Assembly: GCF_001054325.1 (NCBI RefSeq)
Contig: NZ_JVVM01000009.1
Coordinates: forward strand, 1 to 64,000
DNA: 64,000 nucleotides
Reading direction: 5' to 3'
Origin: Corynebacterium vitaeruminis
Lineage (GTDB): Bacteria > Actinomycetota > Actinomycetes > Mycobacteriales > Mycobacteriaceae
Part shown: in pieces, positions 1 through 9,800 of the stretch
How positions within the stretch are numbered: position 1 is the stretch's first letter
Layout of the letters: the number at the start of each line of letters is the position of its first letter
Notes under the pieces: model-generated
Database searches by the model: none
Told to the model about the DNA's origin: nothing
Seen by the model: the letters and a program-made list of their open reading frames with translations, nothing else
Made by a program: the position numbers and the translations under genes

Positions 1-417
1 ACCGGAACGATCTCATGAGACATGCGGAACGATGTCACCGAACCAGACACCTCGGGGGCACGATTTATCCCTTAAGCGGTTAGGTTTGATTAGATTCGCC
101 TGATTGCTTGAGGGATTTTTGTTTTAGCTGGTGGCGGGGTGGGGGGTAATAGACAAAAGTGTGTCCGGTCGGGGTGCCGTCGGATGGGCACCATTTGCTA
201 CTTACCTCAATGCAAGTTAGTGAGTGCGCTTATAGCAAAAATGACCCGAAAAATGGCCTGAAAGTGCCATAAAGTCGAACAGTTTCACATGTGCAGCGCG
301 TCGGAGATTCCGGTTAATTGGCTGGGCGACTGACCGTGTCATCGGCGTAGCGGGCAAACTGGCCCTCTTCAAAGGACGCAGCCGGATCGTTGGAATCAAA
401 CGGCCATGCGCCGAGTA
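1..417. other. Degenerate sequence without an intact gene
   Basis: No convincing gene is visible. Positions 3-11 and 25-33 repeat CGGAACGAT, with the palindrome TCTCATGAGA between them, which might be the worn end of an insertion sequence lying outside the window. On the minus strand about 407-315 there is a short stretch with coding-like codon use (residues such as PFDSNDPAASFEEGQFARY, ending in TAA near 315) that has no start. It may be a gene remnant, and I cannot name its family. Confidence 0.3.
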
Positions 418-734
418 GCCGTGGCCATTGTCATCAGTGCCGCCGACGTGCGGAGTGTCTTCAGCCCAGAACATCTGGAAGTGTGGCTTTGCCTGCTTAC
501 CCGTCGGCGCCGGTGGGTCAGCCACTGTGTGTCGCCCTCGCCGTAACGAGCCTGTGCGCCCTCGGCATCAGTGTGGTCAACAAAGCCTTCCTCGACAATC
601 GAGATGGTTTCAAAGCCGCGGTGAGGGCGGGAGGGGAAGCCGGGGACGGTCGTGTCGTGGTACATCGACCAGCCGTCCTTGCCGGAAAAGTCCATCCCGG
701 TATTGCGGCCAAGAAGTGAGGCATCGGGAGTCAT
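418..734 (-). pseudogene. Pirin-family protein, broken remnant
   Basis: Two adjacent minus-strand frames together read as part of a pirin (cupin-fold) protein. The first, from ATG 734, holds the pirin core signature PHRGFETISIVEEG, then DHTD and GDTQWLT. The second, entered near 525, resumes with PHFQMFWAEDTPHV, a piece that lies about 30-40 residues further on in intact pirins. The junction therefore removes the usual AGRG-HSEM segment and shifts the frame. The normal N-terminus is also missing (in-frame TAG about 11 codons upstream), and nothing of the second cupin domain is seen after about 418. I infer a dead gene; intact relatives are Fe-binding nuclear or quercetinase-like proteins. Confidence 0.65.
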
Positions 735-1025
735 GGTTTGGCCCTTGGTCTGTGGATATAGGTCTAGTGGTGGACCGCAAACAGGAATGGGGCCGTACCA
801 GGAAGCTGCGGATTATCGGCTGCGGAGAATTTTTGAATGATTGCGCTTATGACAGACTTCTTTTAACTGGCTGATTAGTCGGTTTCATTTTCTACAACGC
901 AATGTTGACACACTAACATTGCGAAGCTTCGGTGAAACCGCTGTCTGGGCAAGCAATGCTTTCAAAATGGGACTGGAAAGCGCGACAAGGTCGGGTGATT
1001 AGTCCTTAACGGAGAGTATTCGCCG
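735..1025. other. Intergenic region downstream of lutC
   Basis: No open reading frame with coding character. It contains the nested inverted repeat at 881-939 described separately. Any promoter of the dead pirin gene would have been here. Confidence 0.5.
881..939. repeat. Nested inverted repeat
   Basis: Inner perfect arms CGCAATGTT (898-906) and AACATTGCG (915-923) are separated by 8 bases. Outer arms GGTTTCA (881-887) and TGAAACC (933-939) enclose them. There is no clean T-run on either side, so this could be an old operator upstream of the pirin remnant as easily as a transcription stop for the lut operon. Confidence 0.45.
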
Positions 1026-1769
1026 CTACCCAGCAATAATTACGATCAGCGTGCGCGGACCGTGGACACCTTCGACTCGGGCAAGCTCGATGTCCGAGGT
1101 CGCGGAAGGCCCCGAAATCATGGTGATAGGAGCGGTCGGGTCGGTCTCGCGTAGGCGGGAAATCGCCTCCGGGATGCCGTAGACGACCGTAGAAGCTGGC
1201 ACAACACAGATATGAATATCCGGCACCAAGGTCAGCGCGCGGCGCCCAGAAGTGGCCGAACCGTCCAGGAAAATGGTGCCGGTCTCGGCGCAGGTGACAG
1301 CAGAGCTAGTGACAATCGCATCGAGTTCGTCGAGCTCTTGGGCGTTGAAACCGGTGTCGACCCGCAGCTCAACCGACGAATCACCAGCAGCTGACTCCTC
1401 AACAGCGCCACCCATGCCCGCAACCCACTCGCGGTTAAGACCTTCGGGAATACCAATCAATGAGGCCCCGACATCCGCAATTGCCTTTTTCACCGCTTCA
1501 TTAATCTCCGTTGCCGCGCTGCCACAGCGACGCACATCGGCTTTGTAATCGGCAATGCGCTCGTCGGCAAGCGAAATGATTTCTTCGGTCGCCAGATTGG
1601 AGGAACGTTCGTAATCGCGGGGGACATCAAAATGTGTGCCGGGCTCGCCAGTGATGATGCCTACGTCAGAGGCCAAGTCGCGGTCTGCAAAAGCGATCTT
1701 CTGAGCGTTGCGGATACGCTCGAGAATTTCGCTCTTGGCAATGTTCGCGGATGCTGGGGAATGGGACAT
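1026..1769 (-). CDS. lutC: Lactate utilization protein C (LUD domain)
   Basis: Third gene of a lutABC operon, the NAD-independent L-lactate oxidation system that makes pyruvate. The 247-residue protein is a single LUD (YkgG/LutC) domain, with the family stretch VTCAETGTIFLDGS about residues 157-171 and the terminal HGPRTLIVIIAG. It carries no Fe-S cysteine motif, as usual for LutC. The ATG at 1769 is preceded by AAGGAGG, which overlaps the last codons of lutB, so the two genes are 2 bases apart and probably translationally coupled. The individual role of LutC in the complex is not defined by sequence. Confidence 0.9.
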   Translation of the reverse strand: MSHSPASANIAKSEILERIRNAQKIAFADRDLASDVGIITGEPGTHFDVPRDYERSSNLATEEIISLADERIADYKADVRRCGSAATEINEAVKKAIADVGASLIGIPEGLNREWVAGMGGAVEESAAGDSSVELRVDTGFNAQELDELDAIVTSSAVTCAETGTIFLDGSATSGRRALTLVPDIHICVVPASTVVYGIPEAISRLRETDPTAPITMISGPSATSDIELARVEGVHGPRTLIVIIAG

Positions 1770-1771
1770 CT

Positions 1772-3343
1772 CTAGGCCTCCTTATCGGACGAGTCAGATT
1801 GCTCGGAATCCGACAGCCCATTAATCTTCGTCGGAACCTGGTTAGTGGATTCGTGGGCGAGCTGCGTGGACAGGTCCTGCGAGCCCCACAGCGAGCGGAA
1901 CGGCTTCTTCGGCGGGATCGGGGTATCGCGCACATCCGACCACCCGCTGAGGAAGAGTGGCAGCGAGTGGATCTCCCCGTCCTTCAGCCCGAGTACGCGG
2001 GCGAGGGAGGCTATCTTAGTGCTCATGTTCCACAGCTTCTGATTGCCCATGATGAACCCGAGCGTGGCAAAGAGCTTGCCCTCCACCGGCGGACGGTGCT
2101 CCGTGACCTTACGGTGTCGCAGCTCCAGCAGCGCCGCAGGGATGTCAATTCGCACCGGGCAGACCTCAAAGCAAGCCCCACACAGCGAGGACGCATAGGG
2201 CAGCGAAGCATTCGGATCATCGTAGGAATCCATGCCGGTGAGCTGCGGAGACAAAATCGCACCAATCGGGCCCGGGTAGACCGAACCGTAAGCGTGGCCA
2301 CCCACGTGCTCATATACCGGGCAGATATTCAGGCAAGCCGAGCAGCGAATGCACTTCAGTGCCTCACGTCCAATCGGATCGGCTAGGGTGGCCGAGCGCC
2401 CATTGTCCAGCAGCACAATATGGAAATTCTTCGGACCGTCGCCGTCCGTGGTTCCCGTCCACAGGGAGGTGTAAGGGTTCATGCGCTCGCCTGTCGACGA
2501 CCGCGGCAGTAGCTGCAAGAAAACTTCCAAGTCCTGGAAGGTGGGAAGCAGCTTCTCAATACCCATCACCGAAATCAGTGTCTCCGGCAGCGTGAGACAC
2601 ATACGGCCGTTGCCCTCAGATTCGACGACGGCCACAGTACCGGTTTCGGCCACACCGAAGTTGGCACCGGAAATCGCAACCTTGGCCTCCATAAACTGCT
2701 TGCGCAGGAACTTGCGGGAGGCCTCGGCCAAATCAGCTGGATTGGCTTCCAGATCCGGGTCGACTCCGGGGATTCCGTTTAAGAAAATCTCGCGGATATC
2801 CTCGCGATTGCGGTGGATAGCAGGAACCAGGATGTGGCTCGGCATATCGTCGGCAAGCTGAACGATGAGTTCAGCCAGATCCGTTTCGCGGGCGGTGATG
2901 CCGACGTCGGCGAGCGCTTCGTTCAAGCCGATTTCCTGCGTGGCCATTGACTTGATCTTGACGACATTTTCCTCGCCGGTTTCCTTGACCAGACCAGTAA
3001 TGATGCGGTTTGCCTCGGCGGCATCACGGGCCCAATGCACATGCCCACCAGCATTTGTGACCGACTCTTCGAACTGTTCCAGCAGTTCTGGTAGGCGTGC
3101 CATGACATCGCGCTTGATGTGGCTGCCTGCAAGGCGTAGCTGCTCCCAGTCGTTCTTCTCCGCCACTACGTCCGCGCGCTTCTGACGAATCGAACGCGTG
3201 GCATGACCGACATTTTCGCGCATGCGCGTGTTCTTGAGCTCATCGTGCGCTGCGGCCGTGAACCCGTGCTCACCGCGCAGATGCCCGACACCGCGCGGCG
3301 CACGTGGAGGAAGGGTAGGCATGCCGACATTAATTGCGACCAT
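1772..3343 (-). CDS. lutB: Lactate utilization protein B, iron-sulfur subunit
   Basis: 523-residue Fe-S subunit of the LutABC lactate dehydrogenase complex. An N-terminal LUD domain (about 70-300, including ISGANFGVAETGTVAVVESEGN) is followed by a ferredoxin-like region with two 4Fe-4S motifs, CIRCSACLNICP near residue 330 and CGACFEVCPV near 389. A tail of about 100 residues follows, with a charged C-terminus. The start codon overlaps the lutA stop (TAATG), which is strong evidence for one operon. The N-terminus is slightly long, and a downstream start is possible. Confidence 0.93.
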   Translation of the reverse strand: MVAINVGMPTLPPRAPRGVGHLRGEHGFTAAAHDELKNTRMRENVGHATRSIRQKRADVVAEKNDWEQLRLAGSHIKRDVMARLPELLEQFEESVTNAGGHVHWARDAAEANRIITGLVKETGEENVVKIKSMATQEIGLNEALADVGITARETDLAELIVQLADDMPSHILVPAIHRNREDIREIFLNGIPGVDPDLEANPADLAEASRKFLRKQFMEAKVAISGANFGVAETGTVAVVESEGNGRMCLTLPETLISVMGIEKLLPTFQDLEVFLQLLPRSSTGERMNPYTSLWTGTTDGDGPKNFHIVLLDNGRSATLADPIGREALKCIRCSACLNICPVYEHVGGHAYGSVYPGPIGAILSPQLTGMDSYDDPNASLPYASSLCGACFEVCPVRIDIPAALLELRHRKVTEHRPPVEGKLFATLGFIMGNQKLWNMSTKIASLARVLGLKDGEIHSLPLFLSGWSDVRDTPIPPKKPFRSLWGSQDLSTQLAHESTNQVPTKINGLSDSEQSDSSDKEA

Positions 3344-4131
3344 TACTGCTCACCTCGCAGGGAAGCCTCTTGGCGGTTGTGCAAATCAAACGGATCATCG
3401 TTGGTGGAGGCCAAAATCTCGGCCATATGGATGGCGTGCACGCCCGAGTCCTGGCGACGCAGCGCGCCGCCGATATTGAGCAAGCACGAGGCATCGCCCG
3501 CAGTGACGAACTCTGCTTCCGTAGCGCGAATATTCGCCGTCTTATCAGCGACCATTGCAGCGGACGTTTCCGCATTCTTCACTGCGAAGGTACCGCCGAA
3601 ACCGCAGCACTCCGCCGCGCCGGGCAGCTCGCGCAGATCGATTCCATCGACTGCACTGAGCAGCCGCCACGGACGGTCGCCCACCTTGAGCACTCGTAAG
3701 CTGTGGCAGGTGGAGTGGTAGGTCACTGAGTGGGGGAAGTAAGCACCGACGTCGGTCACACCAGCGACATCGGTGATGAACTCGGAGAGATCCAGCGTCT
3801 TGTTCGCGCAGGCCTGTGCCGCATGGGTTTGGGCACGGGTACCGTAGCGGCCCGCGATCATCGGATGCTGGTGGCGAACGGCGCCGGCGCAGGAACCGGA
3901 CGGGGCGACAACGTAGTCAATCGAGGAATCCGCAAAAGCATCAGCGTAGGTGTCTAGCTGAGGAAGGATTTCCTTCTGGTACCCGGTGTTGACGTGCATC
4001 TGGCCGCAACAGGTTTGCTGTGGCGGAAAGACCACATCACATCCGAGCCGCGTGAGGACTCTGGCTGTCGCACTCACTGCATCCGGAAACATCATGTCCC
4101 CGATGCAGGTCGCGAAAAGTGCTACTTTCAC
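3343..4131 (-). CDS. lutA: Lactate utilization protein A (CCG-domain Fe-S oxidoreductase)
   Basis: First gene of lutABC. The 262-residue protein has the two cysteine-rich CCG domains of the LutA/GlpC/HdrB type: TCCGQMHVNTGY around residue 40 and AECCGFGGTFAVK around residue 175, which bind an Fe-S cluster. The start is GTG at 4131 with GGAG five bases upstream. The operon promoter must lie in 4132-4343, shared back to back with argS; on the minus strand a TATCCT there could serve as the -10. No dedicated GntR/LldR-type regulator gene is adjacent in the window. Confidence 0.92.
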   Translation of the reverse strand: MKVALFATCIGDMMFPDAVSATARVLTRLGCDVVFPPQQTCCGQMHVNTGYQKEILPQLDTYADAFADSSIDYVVAPSGSCAGAVRHQHPMIAGRYGTRAQTHAAQACANKTLDLSEFITDVAGVTDVGAYFPHSVTYHSTCHSLRVLKVGDRPWRLLSAVDGIDLRELPGAAECCGFGGTFAVKNAETSAAMVADKTANIRATEAEFVTAGDASCLLNIGGALRRQDSGVHAIHMAEILASTNDDPFDLHNRQEASLRGEQ

Positions 4132-4343
4132 GGTCGCTCCAAAATGGGTTGAGGATAAGGCAATATTTTCCTACCTGAATGCTACGCCTAGGCTCGGATT
4201 AAATCTGTTCTCAACGCAAATTCGCCTGGATCGTGAAAATGGTTAGTTGCAGTCGGACTCCACGACCTGCCGATGCCCCTCAAATGAATCTTTTGGTGGC
4301 TGATGTTTCCACGACTGCGATTGACCTAATAGGATAGGCAATC

Positions 4344-5996
4344 GTGAATCCTGCTGATCTTGCTGTCCTAGTCCGAAAAGTCACCGTCGAGGTTTTGACG
4401 TCCCACGATGCCGATGTCTCTATCGTGCCGGAGAACCCGACTGTCGAGCGTCCGCGTAACCCTGAGCACGGCGACTACGCAACAAATATTGCCATGCAGC
4501 TGGGCAAGCGCGTCGGCATGGTGCCGCGTGACTTGGCAACTGAAATTGCCGCAGCACTCGGCGCTTCTGAGGGCATCGATGAAGCGACCATTGCAGGCCC
4601 GGGCTTCATTAACATCCGCCTGGCCTCCGATGCCCAGGGCAAGATCGTCGAGGACGTCTTGGCAGCAGGGGAGAAGTGGGGCCATGCCGACTTCAACTCC
4701 GACCTCGACGTGAACTTGGAGTTCGTTTCCGCAAACCCGACCGGCCCAATTCACCTGGGCGGTACTCGGTGGGCGGCAGTCGGTGACGCTCTCGGTCGTG
4801 TCCTGTCCGCCACGGGCGCCAAGGTCACCCGCGAGTACTACTTCAATGACCACGGTCGCCAGATTGACCGCTTCTCCGACTCCCTGGTTGCCGCCGCTCG
4901 CAATCAGCCGACCCCGGAGGATGGCTACGGCGGAGCGTACATCCAGGACATTGCTGCTGCTGTGATGGAGAAGAACCCGCAGGCGCTCGAGGGCTCTGAG
5001 GATGAAATTCAGGAGCACTTCCGCGCTATCGGTGTGGACATGATGTTCGAGCACATTAAGGAGTCTCTGCACGAGTTCGGCACCGATTTCGATGTTTACT
5101 TCCACGAAAACTCGCTGTTCGAGTCCGGTCAGGTGGAAGCAGCTGTCAATTCCCTGAAGGAAAACGGCAAGCTCTACGAAGCTGACGGCGCATGGTGGCT
5201 GAAGTCCACCGATTACGGTGACGACAAGGACCGCGTGGTCATCAAGTCCGATGGCGATGCAGCCTACATTGCGGGTGACATCGCCTACGTTAAGAACAAG
5301 TTCGACCGCGGGCACAACCTGTGCATTTACATGCTGGGTGCCGATCACCACGGCTACATCGCACGTCTGCGCGCCGCCGCTGCCGCGCTGGGCTACAACG
5401 CCGACGGCGTCGAGGTGCTCATCGGCCAGATGGTCAATTTGCTTCGCGACGGCAAGGCTGTCCGGATGTCCAAGCGTGCAGGCACAGTAGTGACCTTGGA
5501 CGACCTGGTTGAGGCGATCGGCGTCGATGCCGCTCGCTACTCGCTGATTCGTTCCTCCGTGGACTCCAGCCTGGATATTGACTTGGGCCTGTGGGCTTCA
5601 CAGTCCAGCGATAACCCGGTCTACTACGTCCAGTACGGTCACGCTCGTCTGTGTTCAATCGGTCGCCGTGCCGAAGAAGCCGGTGTGACCAGTGAGGGTG
5701 CCGACTTCTCCCTGCTGGTTGAAGACCGCGAGGGTGAGCTTATCCGCACCATCGGCGAGTTTCCGGCCATCATCAAATCTGCAGCTGACCTGCGGGAACC
5801 GCACCGCGTTGCCCGCTACGCTGAGCAGCTTGCCGGTGTCTTCCACCGTTTCTACGACACTTGCCAGATTCTGCCGAAGGCCGACGAAGAGGTATCCGAG
5901 CTGCACCGCGCTCGTCTCGGCCTGGCTGAGGCCACCCGCCAGACGCTGGCCAATGCTCTGCAGCTGCTCGGTGTTACCGCACCAGAGCGCATGTAG
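4344..5996 (+). CDS. argS: Arginyl-tRNA synthetase
   Basis: Class I aminoacyl-tRNA synthetase that charges tRNA-Arg; 550 residues, normal length. It shows the Arg-tRNA synthetase N-terminal (Add1) domain, the HIGH-type signature in [11 protein letters not shown] near residue 131, the KMSKS-type MSKRAGT near residue 373, and a C-terminal DALR anticodon-binding domain ending in LGVTAPERM. The start is GTG 4344. AGGATAGG just upstream may act as Shine-Dalgarno sequence, but the same bases contain a TAGGAT that could be a -10 box, so the mRNA leader may be very short. argS upstream of lysA-hom-thrB is the standard corynebacterial order. Confidence 0.97.
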   Translation: MNPADLAVLVRKVTVEVLTSHDADVSIVPENPTVERPRNPEHGDYATNIAMQLGKRVGMVPRDLATEIAAALGASEGIDEATIAGPGFINIRLASDAQGKIVEDVLAAGEKWGHADFNSDLDVNLEFVSANPTGPIHLGGTRWAAVGDALGRVLSATGAKVTREYYFNDHGRQIDRFSDSLVAAARNQPTPEDGYGGAYIQDIAAAVMEKNPQALEGSEDEIQEHFRAIGVDMMFEHIKESLHEFGTDFDVYFHENSLFESGQVEAAVNSLKENGKLYEADGAWWLKSTDYGDDKDRVVIKSDGDAAYIAGDIAYVKNKFDRGHNLCIYMLGADHHGYIARLRAAAAALGYNADGVEVLIGQMVNLLRDGKAVRMSKRAGTVVTLDDLVEAIGVDAARYSLIRSSVDSSLDIDLGLWASQSSDNPVYYVQYGHARLCSIGRRAEEAGVTSEGADFSLLVEDREGELIRTIGEFPAIIKSAADLREPHRVARYAEQLAGVFHRFYDTCQILPKADEEVSELHRARLGLAEATRQTLANALQLLGVTAPERM

Positions 5997-6064
5997 TCGA
6001 AAGTGCCCGCAAAAACTACACACCCCGTGGCCCCGTCAGGGTGACGGAGAAAGAGAGCTGTTTC

Positions 6065-7483
6065 GTGCCTATCGACGGCAATGGATTCGAGCTTGGCGGC
6101 TACACCCGCCCCGATTCTACCCAATTTAATGAACTACCAGCGCATGTCTGGCCAACTACCGCCCGTCGTCGTGGTGATGACGAGGAGAATCCCGGTTCGG
6201 TGGAAGTTGGTGGCGTGAGCTTGGTCGACATTGCCAAGGAGTTTGGCACCCCGGTTTTTGTCGTCGATGAGCAGGACTTCCGCTCTCGTTGCCGTGCGAT
6301 GACGAAGGCCTTCCGCGGTGCGGAAAATGTCCACTACGCATCCAAGGCTTTCCTGTCGAAGACCATTGCCCGCTGGGTAATGGAGGAAGGGTTGCATCTC
6401 GATGTCGCCTCCGGCAATGAGATGGCTATTGCTCTAGCTGCGGGTTTCCCAGCCAAGGACATGACCTTCCACGGCAACAACAAGTCCACCGCAGAGCTGC
6501 AGGATGCTATTTCAGCTGGCGTGGGCAAGATTGTGCTGGACTCCCGTTCGGAGCTGCGTCGCCTGTCCCAGGTCGCGGCTGAAGCCGGTGTGGTGCAGGA
6601 CGTGCTCGTCCGTGTAAAGCCCGGTGTGGAGGCACACACTCACGAGTTCATCGCTACTGCGCACGAGGATCAGAAGTTCGGCTTCTCTCTCGCGTCCGGT
6701 TCGGCGCTGGAAGCAGCCAGCCTCGTAGAAGAGGACGACAATCTGCGCCTGATTGGCTTGCACTGCCACATCGGATCCCAGATTGTCGACTCCGACGGTT
6801 TCATTCTCGCTGCTGAGCGCGTGTTCTCGCTGGTGGAAAAGCTCGTCGAACGCCACGGCACTGAAATCTCCGAGCACTTCAACACCCTCGACCTCGGCGG
6901 CGGTTTCGGTATCGCCTACACCGCCGGCGAGCAGCCCCTCGAGGTTGCTCCGCTTGCCGACGAGATCCTCGCTGCCGTCGACAAGCTTGCGCAGCGTATC
7001 GGCATTGCGACTCCGACTGTGGCCGTTGAGCCAGGTCGTGCCATCGTGGGCCCGTCCATGGTCACGGTGTACGAAGTGGGCACTTTGAAGGATGTGACCA
7101 TCGATGACGGCATGACCCGTCGTTACGTATCGGTCGATGGCGGGATGAGCGACAATATTCGTCCGGCGCTTTACGGCTCCAACTATGATGGTCGCATCGT
7201 TAATCGTGAAGTGTCAGGTTCCAGGATTCCCACCCGCGTCGTCGGAAAGCACTGCGAATCGGGAGACATTCTGATTAATGACGCGAACTACCCGAACGAC
7301 ATTGTCGAGGGTGATCTGTTCGCGCTGGCTGCTACTGGGGCATACTGTTACGCAATGGCCAGCCGCTACAACATGCTGACGCGACCACCAGTAGTGTCGG
7401 TGTGTGATGGTCGAGCGACCCAACTGTTAAGACGAGAAACCGTACAAGACTTACTAAGCCTGGAGTGTGAAACGCCACTATGA
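6065..7483 (+). CDS. lysA: Diaminopimelate decarboxylase
   Basis: PLP enzyme converting meso-diaminopimelate to L-lysine, the last step of lysine synthesis. It is a fold type III alanine-racemase-like barrel: the PLP lysine is in NVHYASKAF (about 95), then HCHIGSQ (about 233), the VEPGRAIVG phosphate-binding segment and the CESGD substrate motif (about 397). The frame is open from GTG 6041, but I prefer GTG 6065 because GGAGAAAGAGAG lies 7 bases before it and the conserved protein (NELPAHVWP) begins soon after. The stop overlaps the hom start (ATGA), which implies coupled translation. Confidence 0.96.
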   Translation: MPIDGNGFELGGYTRPDSTQFNELPAHVWPTTARRRGDDEENPGSVEVGGVSLVDIAKEFGTPVFVVDEQDFRSRCRAMTKAFRGAENVHYASKAFLSKTIARWVMEEGLHLDVASGNEMAIALAAGFPAKDMTFHGNNKSTAELQDAISAGVGKIVLDSRSELRRLSQVAAEAGVVQDVLVRVKPGVEAHTHEFIATAHEDQKFGFSLASGSALEAASLVEEDDNLRLIGLHCHIGSQIVDSDGFILAAERVFSLVEKLVERHGTEISEHFNTLDLGGGFGIAYTAGEQPLEVAPLADEILAAVDKLAQRIGIATPTVAVEPGRAIVGPSMVTVYEVGTLKDVTIDDGMTRRYVSVDGGMSDNIRPALYGSNYDGRIVNREVSGSRIPTRVVGKHCESGDILINDANYPNDIVEGDLFALAATGAYCYAMASRYNMLTRPPVVSVCDGRATQLLRRETVQDLLSLECETPL

Positions 7484-8814
7484 CTGCCGCAACGAATAAT
7501 CCTGGAAAGGGCGAGGGCCACAAGGTTGGTGTCGCTATTTTAGGTCTTGGCACAGTCGGTACTGAGGTTTACCGCCTGCTTAACGAGAAGGCTGAGGACT
7601 TCGAGCGCCGCATCGGCGGCCCGGTTGAGGTCGTTGGCATTGCTGTGAGCGACAAGACCAAGCCGCGCCCGAATGTGGATCAGGATCTTCTCACGGACGA
7701 TGCATTTTCGCTGGTTCAGCGCGATGACGTTGACCTGGTAGTCGAGGTCATCGGCGGTATTGACTACCCACGTCGCGTTGTTTTGGAGGCGCTGCGTGCA
7801 GGCAAGTCGGTTGTGACCGCCAATAAGGCGCTTGTTGCAGCTCACGGCGAGGAGCTCTCTGAGGCTGCCGATTCCTCGGGTGTCGACCTCTTCTTCGAGG
7901 CAGCTGTGGCTGCAGCTATCCCGGTCGTCGGCCCGCTGCGCCGCTCGCTGGCCGGTGACACTGTCAATAAGGTCATGGGCATTGTCAACGGCACCACCAA
8001 CTTCATCCTTGATGCGATGGACTCCACCGGTGCGGACTACGACGAGATGCTGGCAGAGGCCACCCGCCTGGGCTACGCAGAGGCCGACCCGACTGCAGAT
8101 GTCGAGGGCCACGATGCCGCTTCCAAGGCTGCCATTCTGGCCAGCCTGGCATTCCACACCCGCGTGACTGCTGGTGATGTTCACTGCGAGGGCATCACCC
8201 AGATCACTGCCGACGACATCGCAGCCGCCAAGAGCGCTGACTGCACCATTAAGCTGCTGGCTACTTGTGAGCGTGTCAAGGACGAGGATGGCAAGGAGTC
8301 CATCTCCGCCCGCGTGTACCCGGCGCTGATTCCACGTCGCCACCCGTTGGCAACTGTGCGTGAGTCCTTCAACGCCGTCTTCATTGAGGCCGAGGCCGCG
8401 GGCCGCCTGATGTTCTACGGCAACGGTGCTGGTGGTAATCCAACTGCTTCCGCAGTGCTCGGTGACCTCGTTGCCGCTGCTCGTAACATCGTCCACGGCG
8501 GTCGTGCACCGGGAGATTCCACCTACGCCAATCTGCCGATTTTGGACTTCGGCGACGTTCGCACCCGCTACCACATCGATCTGCACGTCGATGATCGCGT
8601 CGGAGTGCTTGCCGATGTCGCTCGCACCTTCTCGGATCACAACATCTCCCTGCGCACCGTCCGCCAGGAGGAGGGCGCAAACGGCGCTCGCCTGGTCATC
8701 GTGACCCACAAGGCACTGGAGAAGGATTTGGAAGCAACGGTCGGCGAGCTGCGCACCAACGACGCGGTAATGGCCGTCAACAACGTCATTCGTATCGAAG
8801 GAATGGATATCTAA
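7480..8814 (+). CDS. hom: Homoserine dehydrogenase
   Basis: NAD(P)-dependent reduction of aspartate semialdehyde to homoserine, the branch point to threonine, methionine and isoleucine. The 444-residue protein has the Rossmann motif [11 protein letters not shown] (about 20-30), the catalytic-domain signature [11 protein letters not shown] (about 167) and a C-terminal ACT domain from about 363 ([20 protein letters not shown]). In corynebacteria this ACT domain mediates feedback inhibition by threonine. It overlaps lysA by 4 bases and abuts thrB, forming hom-thrB. Confidence 0.97.
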   Translation: MTAATNNPGKGEGHKVGVAILGLGTVGTEVYRLLNEKAEDFERRIGGPVEVVGIAVSDKTKPRPNVDQDLLTDDAFSLVQRDDVDLVVEVIGGIDYPRRVVLEALRAGKSVVTANKALVAAHGEELSEAADSSGVDLFFEAAVAAAIPVVGPLRRSLAGDTVNKVMGIVNGTTNFILDAMDSTGADYDEMLAEATRLGYAEADPTADVEGHDAASKAAILASLAFHTRVTAGDVHCEGITQITADDIAAAKSADCTIKLLATCERVKDEDGKESISARVYPALIPRRHPLATVRESFNAVFIEAEAAGRLMFYGNGAGGNPTASAVLGDLVAAARNIVHGGRAPGDSTYANLPILDFGDVRTRYHIDLHVDDRVGVLADVARTFSDHNISLRTVRQEEGANGARLVIVTHKALEKDLEATVGELRTNDAVMAVNNVIRIEGMDI

Positions 8815-9741
8815 ATGGCACAGGAGCTTTTCCCGGGTCAGAAGGTCACTGTCACGGTTGCAGGTTCGTCAGCGAACTTGGGTCCGGGCTTCGACACCCT
8901 GGGGCTTGCCGTTGCGCTCTACGACATCGTCGAGGTCGAGGTCATCGAGTCCGGCGTCGTTGTCGAAATTCACGGCGAGGGCGAAGTCGATTTGCCGCGC
9001 AACGAATCTAACCTGGTTGTACGCGCGATTCGCGCGGGTCTTCGCGCCGCAGGCGTCGAAGCACCGGGCCTGAAGGTCGTTTGCCACAACACCATTCCGC
9101 AGTCGCGCGGTCTGGGATCCTCCGCAGCCGCCGCCGTCGCCGGTGTGGCTGCCGCTAATGGTCTGGCAGGCTTCCCGCTTACTGACGACCAGGTAATTCA
9201 GGAATCCTCAGTCTTCGAAGGCCACCCGGATAACGCTGGCGCATCTGTCCTCGGCGGGGCAGTGGTCAGCTGGACTGACAAGCCTGTCGACGGCCGCACT
9301 GCGCCACAGTATCGAGCTGTCAGCATTCCAGTGCACGAGTCCATTCAGGCGACTGCGCTCGTACCAGCATTCCACGCTTCCACGAATGCAGTCCGTCAGG
9401 TTCTGCCGAGCGACGTTTCGCATGTCGACGCTCGTTTCAATGTCTCCCGCACTGCGGTTATGACCGCAGCACTGCAGTCCCACCCGGAACTGCTGTGGGA
9501 GGGCACGCGAGACCGCCTGCACCAGCCGTACCGCTCCGACGTGCTGCCGGTGACCGCAGAGTGGGTAAACCGCCTGCGCAACCGTGGCTATGCGGCATTC
9601 CTCTCGGGTGCCGGCCCGACCTGTATGGTGCTGGGAACTAACGCCGTGGATGAGAAGATCCTGGAAGATGCCCGCGAGGCTGGCATCAAGGTCATGGAGT
9701 TGGGAATCGGCGAGCCGGTCAAGGTCGTGGTTGACAGCTAG
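8815..9741 (+). CDS. thrB: Homoserine kinase
   Basis: GHMP-family kinase that phosphorylates homoserine for threonine synthase; 308 residues. It has the N-terminal motif [15 protein letters not shown], the ATP-binding glycine-rich loop [16 protein letters not shown] (about 96-111), and the C-terminal [10 protein letters not shown]. The ATG starts on the base after the hom stop, so the two genes are cotranscribed and probably coupled. No thrC follows; the next gene is convergent. Confidence 0.97.
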   Translation: MAQELFPGQKVTVTVAGSSANLGPGFDTLGLAVALYDIVEVEVIESGVVVEIHGEGEVDLPRNESNLVVRAIRAGLRAAGVEAPGLKVVCHNTIPQSRGLGSSAAAAVAGVAAANGLAGFPLTDDQVIQESSVFEGHPDNAGASVLGGAVVSWTDKPVDGRTAPQYRAVSIPVHESIQATALVPAFHASTNAVRQVLPSDVSHVDARFNVSRTAVMTAALQSHPELLWEGTRDRLHQPYRSDVLPVTAEWVNRLRNRGYAAFLSGAGPTCMVLGTNAVDEKILEDAREAGIKVMELGIGEPVKVVVDS

Positions 9742-9771
9742 GCAGTCCCTGCGGCCAGGGGCCGAGCCGGA

Positions 9772-9800
9772 GCCGGCGAAGCGACCTATTTTTCGCCCGG
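9772..9800. terminator. Possible bidirectional terminator between thrB and the acyl-CoA ligase
   Basis: GCCGGCGAA (9772-9780) pairs with TTCGCCCGGC with one bulge. The loop contains CTATTT rather than having a T-run after the stem, so this is weaker than a textbook terminator. It lies in the 44-base gap between convergent genes and overlaps the end of the ligase gene. Confidence 0.35.

Noticed and set aside
390..874. Plus-strand frames across the pirin remnant
   Set aside because: Read opposite to the recognisable pirin fragments, with no known domain and no start signal.
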